DNA of 64,000 nt from Symsagittifera roscoffensis (taxonomy: Eukaryota > Xenacoelomorpha > Acoela > Convolutidae), in contig NW_026970820.1 in assembly GCF_963678635.1 (NCBI RefSeq), positions 682,001-746,000 of the forward strand, given 5' to 3'. Position numbers and translations under genes: made by a program. The notes under the pieces are model-generated. The model did no database searches. It was not told the DNA's origin and saw only the letters and a list, made by a program, of their open reading frames with translations. Below are positions 35,049 to 46,476 of the stretch, one piece after another. Numbering within the stretch: the first letter of the stretch is position 1; the number at the start of each line of letters is the position of its first letter.

Positions 35049-37577
35049 AGGCAGAGCAGGCGCCCCACCCACCCAACCTGTCTGCTTCACCCACCCACCC
35101 AATCAGTCACGATTTGTCCGCTTTTTCGTTTTTCCGATTCGATTCATTCCGTAGGTGAAATCGAGTTGTGATGTGCCCCAAGATAAAGAGATTTGACGAT
35201 CACGTGTCCCACTATTTGATAGATCATTAGAATAAGTTTTTTCTAATCGATTTGCAAATTCTGGGCTGGATATCAATATATATGCCTTCATCACAGCTGT
35301 CATCGAAGCAAAAAGAGCACCGTGTAGGATCCATAATTATATCCCAAATGGACAACGCTAAGAAGCAGGAACCTTCGAAATATATTTCTATTAAATTAAG
35401 ATACAATGTCTTATAAATGAAGTAAAAACGCTATCGTCAGGTGTAAGTTTTCCAGGAAACTGTATCAACTGTACTGTACAATACAATATAGCGGCTGCTC
35501 TCTATTTCTCTGATCTTTGTTCGAGGTCCCGGATGCCCCTAACTGGGACCACAAGGGTCCCAGGGCGCATCCTATTTGGGTTAAAGCATCAAATGTACAA
35601 TTATATTCTATTCTATCAAAGAAATCAAACGAAAAGAGAAATTTTCTTCACTTTTTTACAATTTTCCATATTTCATTTTGCTCAACAATCAGTAAACTAT
35701 TGTATTTTTAACTTGAAGAGCCTGTTATATTATCAAACAAATTTTTTTGATAAATTTTAGTTTTTTTTTTTGGTTTTCAATTTTGAACCTATGGGATACA
35801 CTGCATTTTTTTTTTGCAGTAGCTACTTCAGGTGCACTCTAGCTACACTAGTGAATGCAAAAAATAGTAGAAAAAAACGGACAACTGAATCTGGTTTCTT
35901 AAATTAGAAGTTTCTTTGTTCGGTTTTTAATTAGGATCACATCAATTAAAAATTGAAAGAGAGCAAAGACAAGAATAAAAAACTTGCAATTTTTGATTAA
36001 AATTGACAAATAAAATGATCAAACTACAGTAAATTGCCTATGGCAAGCTAAAATCATCCATCAAAAACCACTTTTGTTCACTTTTGAAATTGAATTATTT
36101 TTCGACCAAAATTGAGCAGAGCTAAAATTGAAAAAAATAATATTTTCCTGAATTTCAAAAAACTGGTGCCAATCTATAATATCCATAGAAACACACTCTA
36201 TAAACCTAATTGGAAATGTTTTGATGAGCAAAGCCGAAAAATTACCCATTTTGAGAAAAGTGCAAAATACACCTTTTTGGTTAACTCAAAAAAGTGGAAA
36301 AAGTGGGAAAAAGGGTCTTCAAAACAAAACCATCCAAAAGTGGAATTAAGTAACTGCCATTATTTTGTAAATTGAGACCCGCATGGAAAAATTTACGAAA
36401 ATCCTACGGGAAGTTTTTGAGAACAGATTAGTTTCTCCGGAATTTTGGTAGTACTAATTTCATTACTGTACTTATAATTAAAGTCAAATCAAAAAGTCGT
36501 AAAAACTACAATTTTTAATCAATTTTGACAAATAAATGATCAAAACCCACTAAATTGGCTATGGCAAGTTCGAATCTACCATCAGAAATTATTTTTTCCC
36601 ATTTCTGAAAATTTTCTTTTTAAAAAAAATAAATGTTGAGTCACAAACGTGAAAAATCATATTTTTTTCAAAAAGTTAAAAAAAAACTTTTCCAGTTAAA
36701 CTAATTCATCAGGCCACACGTTAGGAACCTGTTCAGAATAGTTTCCATGATCAAAGCAGCAAAAGTAACCCATTTTGAGAAAAGTCGAAAAAACACCTTT
36801 TTAGTTAACTCAAAAAGTGGAAAAAGTGGGGAAAAGGGTCTTCAAAACGAAACCATCCAAAAATGGCATTAACTAACTGCCATTATTTTGTAAATTCAGA
36901 CCCGCATGCAAAAATTTACGAAAATCCTACGAGAATTTTTTGAGAACAGATTAGTTTCTCCGGAATTTTGGTAGTACTAATTTCATTACTGTACTTATAA
37001 TTAAAGTCAAATCAAAAAGTCGTAAAAACTACAATTTTTAATCAATTTTGACAAATAAATGATCAAAACCCACTAAGTTGGCTATGGCAAGTTCGAATCT
37101 ACCATCAGAAACCATTTTTTCCCATTTCTGAAAAGTTTCATTTTTAAAAAAATAAATGTTGAGTCACAAACGGGAAAAATCATATTTTTTCAAAAAGTCA
37201 AAAAAAATTGTTCCATTTAAACTAAATCTTCAGGCCACACGTTAGGAACCTGTTCAGAATGGTTTTCATGATTAAAGCAGCAAAAATCACTCATTTTGAG
37301 AAAAGTCGAAAAAACACCTTTTTAGTTAACGCAAAAAAGTGGAAAAAAGGGGAAAAAGGGTCTTCAAAATGAAACCATCCAAAAGTGGCATTAACAAACT
37401 GCCATTATTTTCTAAATTCAGACCCGCATGCAAAAAATTAGGAAATTCTGACGTGCGGTTTTGCAGAAGTCGATAGTTTCTGGGCATTAGTAACAACGTA
37501 AAAAATTTTTTGCTTTTTGACCGGAAGGGGCCCCTACCCCTTCCTAATCGCTTTTTGTGCTACACGCGACCATCTAG
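35049..37577 (+). repeat. Unit 17, class D (divergent), 2529 bp
   Basis: The tag is AGGCAGAGC, shared only with unit 26. The C-rich run is at 35063-35100 with six C tracts. H2 is at 35531-35572 and H3 at 37523-37544. The first marker near 36380 is GCATGG. Its head is older than other D heads but the last two monomers match the common D/C2 types. Confidence 0.85.
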
Positions 37578-40082
37578 AGGAAATTGTTTCGCCCCACCCA
37601 CCCGACCAATTCATTTACCCACCCACCTGATCAGTCAGTGCGCCTTGACGACGTCTTTTGAAATTTGATTCATTCCGTAGCTGGAATCGATGCCCTAAGA
37701 CAAAAAAGTTTGACAGACACATCTCCAACTATGTGATAGAGCATTTGTCGAATCAATTTTTTCTAAAAAAAATTTTGAAAAACAAAGCCTGAAAAAAATC
37801 TTGCGCTTTCATCACATATGTCATCGAAGCAAAAAGAGTACCGTGTTGGTTACATAATTGTATCCCAGTATCCACAATGCTAGAAGCAGGAAAACACTAA
37901 AACACCTTTCTATTAAATTTGAGATAGAATGTCTCATGAAGGAAATGAAAACTGTCTCCAAGCGTGCAGGATTTCCGAAAAAATCTCATAACCTGAAACA
38001 TAACAGCACAACATAGCGGCTGCTCTCTAATTCTCTGCTTTTTATTCGAGGTCCCGGATGCCCCTAACTGGGACCACAAGGGTCCCAGGGCGCATCCTAT
38101 AGGGATTAAAGCATTAAACGTAAAATCGTGGAAAGAGAAATTCTAATCACTTATTACAATTTTTCATATTTCATTTTGCTCAGCAATCAATAAACTGTTG
38201 TATTTTTAACTTGAAGAGCCTGTTATATTATCAAACAAAATTTTTCGATAAAAATTACATTTTTTTTTAGTTTTTCAAACAATATTTTCAAATTTGAAAC
38301 AAAAGGAACCCTTGCATTTTTTTTCAGTAACTAAGTCACTGCACTCTAGCTACACTAGTGAATGTAAAAAATAGTTAAAAAAACGGACAACTGAATCTGA
38401 TTTGTAAAATTCAATGTTTTTTTGTTTGGCTTTTAAATAGGTTCACGTCAATTAATAATTGAAATTGAGCAAACAAGAATATAACACTCGCAATTTTTGT
38501 TCAATGTTGATTAGAAAAATGATCAGAACACTCTATATTGCCTATGGCAAGCTCAAAACATCCATCAAAAACCACTTTTGTTCACTTTTAAAATTGAATT
38601 TTTTTTCGACCAAAAAAAGTTAGAGATGAAATTGAAAAAAAACGAAAATTTACCTAATTTGAAAAAATTGGTGTCAAACTGCTTTATCCATAGAAACACT
38701 TTCTATGAACCTATTCAGAAAGGTTTTGTTGAGCAATGCCGAAAAAATTACCCCTTTTGAGAAAAATTCAAAAAACACATTTTTGGTTAACTCAAAAAAG
38801 TGGAAAAAGTGGGAAAAGGGGTCTTCAAAACGAAACCATCCAAAAGTTGCATTAACTAACTGCCATTATTTTTAAAATTCAGACCCGCATGCAAAAAATA
38901 ACGAAAATCCTAGGGGAACTTTTTGAGAACAGATTAGTTTCTCCGGAATTTTGGTAGTACTGTTTTTATTACTATAATTATAATTAAAGTCAAATCTAAA
39001 AGTCGTAAAAACTACAATTTTTAATCAATTTTGACAAATAAATGATCAAAACCCACTAAATTGGCTATGGCAAGTTCGAATATACCATCAGAAACCATTT
39101 TTTCCCACTTTTGAAAATTTTCATTTTTTTGAAAATTTATGTTGAGTCACAAACGGGAAAAACCATATTTTTTCAAAATGTCAAAAACAGTTGTTCTTTT
39201 CAAGTTAGTTCATAAGGTCACATATTATGAACCTGTTCAGAATGGTTCTCATGTTCAAAGCCATACAAATTACCCATTTTGAGAAAAATTGAAAAAACAC
39301 CTTTTTGGTTAACTCAAAAAAGTGGAAAAAGTGGAGAAAGGTGTCTTCAAAACGAAACCATCCAAAAGTGGCATTAACTAACTGCCATTTTTTTGTGAAT
39401 TCAGACCCGCATGCAAAAATTTACGAAAATCCTACGTGAAGTTTCTGAGAACAGATTAGTTTCTCGGGAATTTTGGTAGTACTATTTTTATTACTATAAT
39501 AATAATTAAAGTCAAAACTAAAAGTGGTAAAAACTACAATTTTTAATCAATTTTGACAAATTAATGATCAAAACCCACTAAATTGGCTATGGCAAGTTCG
39601 AATGTACCATCAGAAACCATTTTTTCCCATTTTTGAAAATTTTCATTTTTTTGAAATTAAATGTTGAGTCACAAACGGGAAAAAACAAATTTTTTCAAAA
39701 AGTCAAAAAAAAATATTCCATTTAAACTAACTCATCAGGCCACACGTTAGGAACCTGTTCAGAATGGTTTTCATGATCAAAGCAGCAAAAGTCACCCATT
39801 TTGAGAAAAGTCTAAAAAACACCTTTTTAGTAAACTCAAAAAAGTGGAAAAAGTGGGAAAAGGGGTCTTCAAAATGAAACCATCCAAAAATGGCATTAAC
39901 AAACTGCCATTATTTTCCAAATTCAGACCCGCATGCAAAAAATTAGGAAATTCTGACGTGCGGTTTAGCAGAACTCGATAGTTACTAGGAATATTTACCA
40001 CTGTAAAAAATTTATTGCCTTTTGACCGGAAGGGGCCCCTACCCCTTCCTAATCGCTTTTTGTGCTACACGCGACCATCTAG
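37578..40082 (+). repeat. Unit 18, class D, 2505 bp
   Basis: The tag is AGGAAATTG, then CCAATTC. H2 is at 38056-38097 and H3 at 40028-40049. Followed by the only class E unit of the window. Confidence 0.85.
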
Positions 40083-40167
40083 GGGGCAGGGTTGTGTGGT
40101 CTATTTTTGTTTCAAGGTATTTGCATCGCGTGGGGGCGATTACGAACAGCGCTCAACGCACTCGCAG

Positions 40168-40192
40168 AAAGAGCACCCTGCGGGTGCTCTTT
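40168..40192 (+). other. Head stem-loop H1, class E, followed by a T run
   Basis: AAAGAGCACCC and GGGTGCTCTTT form an 11-bp perfect stem with loop TGC, and T4-5 follows on the + strand. A stem plus T run resembles an intrinsic or Pol III terminator, but in this eukaryote-like AT-rich context it may simply be the E counterpart of the class A and B H1. Confidence 0.6.
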
Positions 40193-40373
40193 TTGCTCGA
40201 AAACTGCAAGTCGATTTAAATCTTACATATTTCGTCCAAAATTTAACTTTTTTTTCTAGTTGTTCTCAGTTAAACTCCCATGATACCTTAAACTGTATTC
40301 CTGGAAGGGCATTTTTATAAGTCACTCTGTGGCTCCATCAATTAACTACCAAATACGTTTTGATTTACGAAAT

Positions 40374-40411
40374 GGACTGTTTCAACGAAAACAAGTTTTC
40401 GGAAACAGTCC
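40374..40411 (+). other. Two-tier stem-loop H2, class E
   Basis: Outer arms GGACTGTTTC and GAAACAGTCC pair over 10 bp. The internal loop is AAC versus G. Inner arms GAAAAC and GTTTTC pair over 6 bp around AA. The sequence is unrelated to H2 of the other classes, but the design is the same: outer stem of 8-10 bp, larger 5' internal loop, 6-bp inner stem. It contains CTGTTTCA, which resembles the C. elegans piRNA upstream motif core, possibly by chance. Confidence 0.8.
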
Positions 40412-41608
40412 AAATTTTAAATTATGATCCCAAATACAAACAAAGAGAAATCTAATGCGTTGGTTAAACTTACAGAGCCCAGCCCATGTCTTTGTGTTTA
40501 TTGACTGTTCAAACACATAACAACTACGTTAAAAACAATATTATTAAAATAAAAACAAAACAAATAATCGAGAAAGAAATGGAAGTTTATCCAAAAAATA
40601 TCACAAAAACCTCAGTTTGAAAAAGATGATACCTGAGAGGCCCGTTTTGACGCGTTACTACAGTTTAGGCACGTTTCGACTTCGCAACTCGCAATGATCG
40701 ATTAACTTTTACGTTTGTTTTACAAACACGCTTTTTTTTACCACAATCAAAATTTCATTACTTCTAAACCACTTGAACAAATTGATAAATTTTTTTGCAT
40801 CAGAACTAACTTGTCCAGGGTTTTTGACGTATATAATAAATGTATCCAGTTATTTAATTATTTTTTGGCAAATTTTTGAAAAAAATTAAAAAATTTGAAA
40901 AAACAATTTTTTTTTTCAGATTTGGCGATCAAAAAGTGCCTTCTATGATGGACCAGCAAAAAATTTGTTTTCAGGTCATAAGTTTGGCTCACTAGGGTAT
41001 ACAAACTGGCAAAATGTTTATAATAAAAAAGTTTAGAAGAACAGTGATTTTTTGAAAAAAAAATAAAAAAACGTAAAAAAATCAGTTTTTGGCGGGAAAA
41101 TTCTCAAAAAATCAAAAATCAAGTTTTCTCTTTCCTTACTCCAATAAAATAATTCGGCCACGACAATTATTTTTGTGATCAGTAAAAATGTCGAAAAACG
41201 ACCGGAACATTGACTTTTTTGAAATTTGACAAAAAACTTCAAAAAAACCGCAAAAAAACATCAAAAATCTCGAAAAAATTGCTGAAAAAATTTTGGCAAA
41301 CAATACACCATTCGATTCCCTCAACTGTGCTAGTGTCCCAAAAAAACATCACTTTTTCGCATTTTCTCAACCAAAATTGAGTTATTGGGGCATTTTTGAA
41401 AAAAAACGTGATTTCGACCAAAAAAAACGCCCCTTTTTCCCCAAAAAGTGCAACTCATAACATTATTTCGGAAAAACACCTTCCCAAGTTATATCTTAGA
41501 ATTTTGTCCTCTACCTACATGCAAAGTTTGAAGAAATTTTATACTGCCGTTTTCGAGAACTTGAATAATTTTTTTATTTTCCTAATTAGGTATTTTTTCT
41601 AGTTGACC

Positions 41609-41631
41609 GGCAAGGAAACCCTACCCTTGCC
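41609..41631 (+). other. Terminal stem-loop H3, class E
   Basis: Arms GGCAAGG and CCTTGCC pair over 7 bp around a loop containing CCCTA. This is the fourth arm sequence at this position, again with compensating changes and the CCCTA loop retained. CTAG ends 38 nt downstream. Confidence 0.75.
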
Positions 41632-41669
41632 TAAAGGATTCACAAAGCCGGACCGCGACGACCACCTAG

Positions 41670-44173
41670 AGGAAATTGTTTCGCCCCACCCACCCGACCT
41701 AAGCCTTTACCCACCCACCTGATCAGTCAGTGCGCCTTCACGTCTTCTTTTGAAAATTGATTCATTCCGTAGCTGGAATTGATTAATGGTTTTCCCTAAT
41801 ACATGAAATTTTGACAGACAGATATCCAACTATTTGATAGAGCATTTTTCGAATCACTTCTTCAAATAGATTTTCAAAAAAAGCCTAAAAAAATCATGCG
41901 CTTTTATTACATATGTCATCGAAGCAAAAAGAGTACCGTGTTGGTTCCATAAATGGCTCCCAGTACCCACAATGCTAAGATGCAGGAAAAATACCTTTCT
42001 ATTAAATTTGAGATACAATGTCTCATGAAGGAAATGGAAACGCTATCCTAGGGTGCAGGTTTTCTGAAAAAATGGTATCAGCTGAAACATAACAGCACAA
42101 CATAGCGGCTGCTCTCTATTTCTCTGCTCTTTATTCGAGGTCATGGATGCCCCTACCTGGGACCACAAGGGTCCCAGGGCGCATCCTATAGGGATTAAAG
42201 CATCAAACGTACAATCATGAAATGAGAAATTCTAATCACTTATTACAATGTTCCATATTTCATTTTGCTCAGCAATCAGTAAACTGTTGTATTTTTAACT
42301 TGAAGAGCCTATTATATTATCAAACAAAATTTTTCGATGAAAATTACCTATTCTTTTAGTTTTTCAAACAATATTTTACAATTTGAAACAAAAAGAAACC
42401 TTGCAATTCTTTGCAGTAACTAAGTCAGTGCACTGTAGCTACACTAGTGAATGTAAAACATAGTTAAAAAAACGGACAACTGAATCTGGTTTTTTAAATT
42501 TAATGTTTTTTTGTTCGGCTTTTAAATAGGATCACGTCAATTAATAATTGAAATTGAGCAAAGACAAGAATATAACACTCGCAATTTTTGTTCAATATTG
42601 ACTAGAAAAATGATCAAACCACTCTATATTGCCTATGGCAAGCTCAAAACATCCATCAAAAACCACTTTTGTTCACTTTTAAAATTGAATTATTTTTCGA
42701 TCAAAAAAAGTTAGAGATGAAATTGAAAAAAAAACGAAAATTTACTTAATTTGAAAAAATTGGTGTCAAACTGCCTTATCCATAGAAACACTTTCTATGA
42801 ACCTATTCAGAAAGGTTTTGTTGAGCAATGCCGAAAAAATTACCCCTTTTGAGAAAAATTCAAAAAACACATTTTTGGTTAACTCAAAAAAGTGGAAAAA
42901 GTGGGAAAAGCGGTCTTCAAAACGAAACCATCCAAAAGTTGCATTAACTAACTGCCATTATTTTTAAAATTCAGACCCGCATGCAAAAAATAACGAAAAT
43001 CCTACGGGAACTTTGAGAACAGATTAGTTTCTCCGGAATTTTGGTAGTACTGTTTTTATTACTATAATTATAATTAAAGTCAAATCTAAAAGTCGTAAAA
43101 ACTACAATTTTTAATCAATTTTGACAAATAAATGATCAAAACCCACTAAATTGGCTATGGCAAGTTCGAATATACCATCAGAAACCATTTTTTCCCACTT
43201 TTGAAATTTTTAATTTTTTTGAAAATTTATGTTGAGTCACAAACGGGAAAAACCATATTTTTTCAAAATGTCAAAAACAGTTGTTCCATTTAAACTAATT
43301 CATCAGGCCACACGTTAGGAACCTGTTCAGAATGGTTTCCATGATTAAAGCAGCAAAAGTCACTCATTTTGAGAAAAGTCGAAAAAACACCTTTTTAGTT
43401 AACGCAAATAAAGTGGAAAAAGTGGAGAAAGGTGTCTTCAAAACGAAACCATCCAAAAGTGGCATTAACTAACTGCCATTTTTTTGTAAATTCAGACCCG
43501 CATGCAAAAATTTACGAAAATCCTACGTGAAGTTTTTGAGAACAGATTAGTTTCTCGGGAATTTTGGTAGTACTATTTTTATTACTATAATAATAATTAA
43601 AGTCAAAACTAAAAGTGGTAAAAACTACAATTTTTAATCAATTTTGACAAATTAATGATCAAAACCCACTAAATTGGCTATGGCAAGTTCGAATGTACCA
43701 TCAGAAACCATTTTTTCCCATATTTGAAAATTTTCATTTTTTTGAAATTAAATGTTGAGTCACAAACGGGAAAAAACAAATTTTTTCAAAAAGTCAAAAA
43801 AAAATATTCCATTTAAACTAATTCATCAGGCTACACGTTAAGAACCTGTTCAGAATGGTTTTCATGATCAAAGCAGCAAAAGTCACCCATTTTGAGAAAA
43901 GTCGAAAAAACACCTTTTTAGTTAACTCAAAAAAGTGGAAAAAGTGGGAAAAGGGGTCTTCAAAATGAAACCATCCAAAAATGGCATTAACAAACTGCCA
44001 TTATTTTCCAAATTCAGACCCGCATGCAAAAAATTAGGAAATTCTGACGTGCGGTTTAGCAGAACTCGATAGTTACTAGGAAAATTTACCACTGTAAAAA
44101 ATTTATTGCCTTTTGACCGGAAGGGGCCCCTACCCCTTCCTAATCGCTTTTTGTGCTACACGCGACCATCTAG
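41670..44173 (+). repeat. Unit 20, class D, 2504 bp
   Basis: The tag is AGGAAATTG, then CCTAAGCC. H2 is at 42145-42186 (the extra upstream arm is mutated) and H3 at 44119-44140. Close to unit 14 overall, but about 43277-43420 is replaced by sequence resembling unit 17 near 37205-37340, a short conversion tract. Confidence 0.85.
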
Positions 44174-46476
44174 AGGAAATTGTTTCGCCCCACCCACCCG
44201 ACCAATATCATTTACCCACCCACCTGATCAGTCAGGCCACGACTACCATTTTTCGATTTGATCGAGTAACGAAAAGCTGTTTGTGATTCTCCATCACCTT
44301 AAAAATGAAGGAGCAGGTTTTTACTTAGCCAACTATCCTTTTGGGGGTAAAAAGGGTTTGATTTTTGATGCGTCTTTGCCCGAAAACCTCATCAAAAAGA
44401 ATAATTTACCCGGCTTTTCTAGTATTTGCTGACCACATTTTCGATCTGTCTCTGGCCACGACGTCGTTTAGTTAATGTTCTTCCCCGACATTTTTTTCTA
44501 TAATCGTATATTTTTACGAATAAAAGAGATTGCCAATACATCAGCGCTGTCCAAAACAGATTAGGAAATTGAACAACTTTAGTTATTTTTTTTTTTTGAT
44601 CGTCGTAACGGATGCTCCCCACATGGGACCACAGGGGTCCCAGGGAGCATCCCAAAAGGATTAAAGCAAAAGTTCAACAATTATTTACCCGTCAATTTGG
44701 GTCACTCTTGCGGTTCAACAATCTGTATTTTTTAAAAATGATTCCAAGAACAGTTCAGGGCTGCATGCAAAAAATAAGAACATTCTCACGCATCGGAATT
44801 AGGAAATTACTAATTGTTTTTTTTAAATTCTCATTATTTGTAGTAGCTTTATAAGATCCAAAATGAAAAACTAAAAAATCAACAATTTTTAACTATTTTT
44901 GAAATTAAAACATTCTGTATCTACTAAATCGACAATGGCAAGCTCAAATACACCATCAAAAATCATTTTTTTTTTTCACTTTTAAAAACTTAAATTTTTT
45001 TGAGAAAAAAAAAGTTGAGTCAGAAACGGGAAAAATCATATTTTTTCAAAATGTCAAAAAAATTGTTCCATTTAAACTTATTCAGTAGGCCATACGTTGG
45101 GAACCTGTTCAGAATGTTTTACATAATCAATGCAGCAAAATTTACCCATTTTGAGAAAAGTGCAAAAAACGCCTTTTTGGTTAACTGAAAAAAGTGGAAA
45201 AAAGGGGAAAAGGGGTCTTCAAAATGAAACCATCCAAAAGTGGCATTAACTAACTGCCATTATTTTGTGAATTCAGACCCGCATGCAAAAATTTACGAAA
45301 ATCCTACGTGAAGTTTTTCAGAACAGATTAGTTTCTCCGGATTTTTGGTAGTACTGATTTCTTTACTGTACTTATAATTAAAGTCAAATCAAAAAGTCGT
45401 AAAAACTACAATTTTTAATCAATTTTGACAAATAAATGATCAAAACCCACTAAATTGGCTATGGCAAGTCCGAATCTACCATCAGAAACCATTTTTTCCC
45501 ATTTCTGAAAATTTTCATTTTTTAAAAAATAAATGTTGAGTCACAAACGGGAAAAATCATATTTTTTCAAAAAGTCAAAAATAATTCCTCCATTTAAACT
45601 AAATCATCAGGCCACACGTTAGGAACCTGTTCAGAATGGTTTCCATGATCAAAGCAGCAAAAGTCACCCATTTTGAGAAAAGTCGAAAAAACACCTTTTT
45701 AGTTAACTCAAAAAAGTGGAAAAAGTGGGGAAAGGGGTCTTCAAAATGAAACCATCCAAAAGTGGCATTAACAAACTGCTATTATTTTCTAATTTCAGAC
45801 CTGCATGCAAAAAATTACGAAAATCCTACCTGAAGTTTTTAAGAACAGATTAGTTTCTCGGGAATTTTGGTAGTACTATTTTTATTACTATAATTATAAT
45901 TAAAGTCAAAACTAAAAGTCGTAAAAACTACAATTTTTAATCAATTTTGACAAATAAATGGTCAAAACCCACTAAATTGGCTATGGCAAGTTCGAATATA
46001 CCATCAGAAACCATTTTTTCCCATTTTTGAAAATTTTCATTTTTTTGAAAATAAATGTTGAGTCACAAAAGGGAAAAATCAAATTTTTTCAAAAAGTCAA
46101 AAAAAACTGTTCCAATTAAACTTATTCCTTAGGCCAAACGTTGGGAACCTGTTCAGAATGGTTTTCATGATCATAGCAGCAAAATTTACCCATTTTGAGA
46201 AAAGTCGAAAAAACACCTTTTTAGTTAACTCGAAAAAGTGGAAAAAGTGGGAAAAAGGGTCTTCAAAATGAAACCATCCAAAAGTGGCATTAACAAACTG
46301 CCATTATTTTCCAAATTCAGACCCGCATGCAAAAAATTAGGAAATTCTGACGTGCGGTTTAGCAGAACTTGATAGTTTCCTGGCATTAGTAACAACGTAA
46401 AAAATTTTTTGCCTTTTGACCGGAAGGGGCCCCTACCCCTTCCTAATCGCTTTTTGTGCTACACGCGACCATCTAG
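44174..46476 (+). repeat. Unit 21, class C2, 2303 bp (near-identical twin of unit 12)
   Basis: H2 is at 44610-44652 and H3 at 46422-46443. It differs from unit 12 at few sites, for example TTTGTGATTC for TTTAACATTC near 44281. Flanked by D units, whereas unit 12 lies between C1 and A. Confidence 0.9.

Larger units (their letters stand above)
40083..41669 (+). repeat. Unit 19, class E, 1587 bp, sequence outlier
   Basis: This unit shares little primary sequence with the others but keeps the plan. It has a GC stem-loop in the head (40168-40192), a two-tier stem-loop (40374-40411), an A/T body, ATGCAAA and TTTTCGAGAACTTGA as the degenerate pre-terminal motif (about 41519-41570), H3 (41609-41631) and terminus GACCACCTAG. 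There are no 520-bp monomers. Short open frames here (for example 41396-41602) are A/T-biased and not recognisable. Confidence 0.8.

Noticed and set aside
40374..40385. CTGTTTCA as a C. elegans-type piRNA upstream motif
   Set aside because: Eight bases in an AT-rich window occur by chance, and here it forms part of a stem arm. The motif's usual spacing and a downstream 21U start cannot be shown from sequence.
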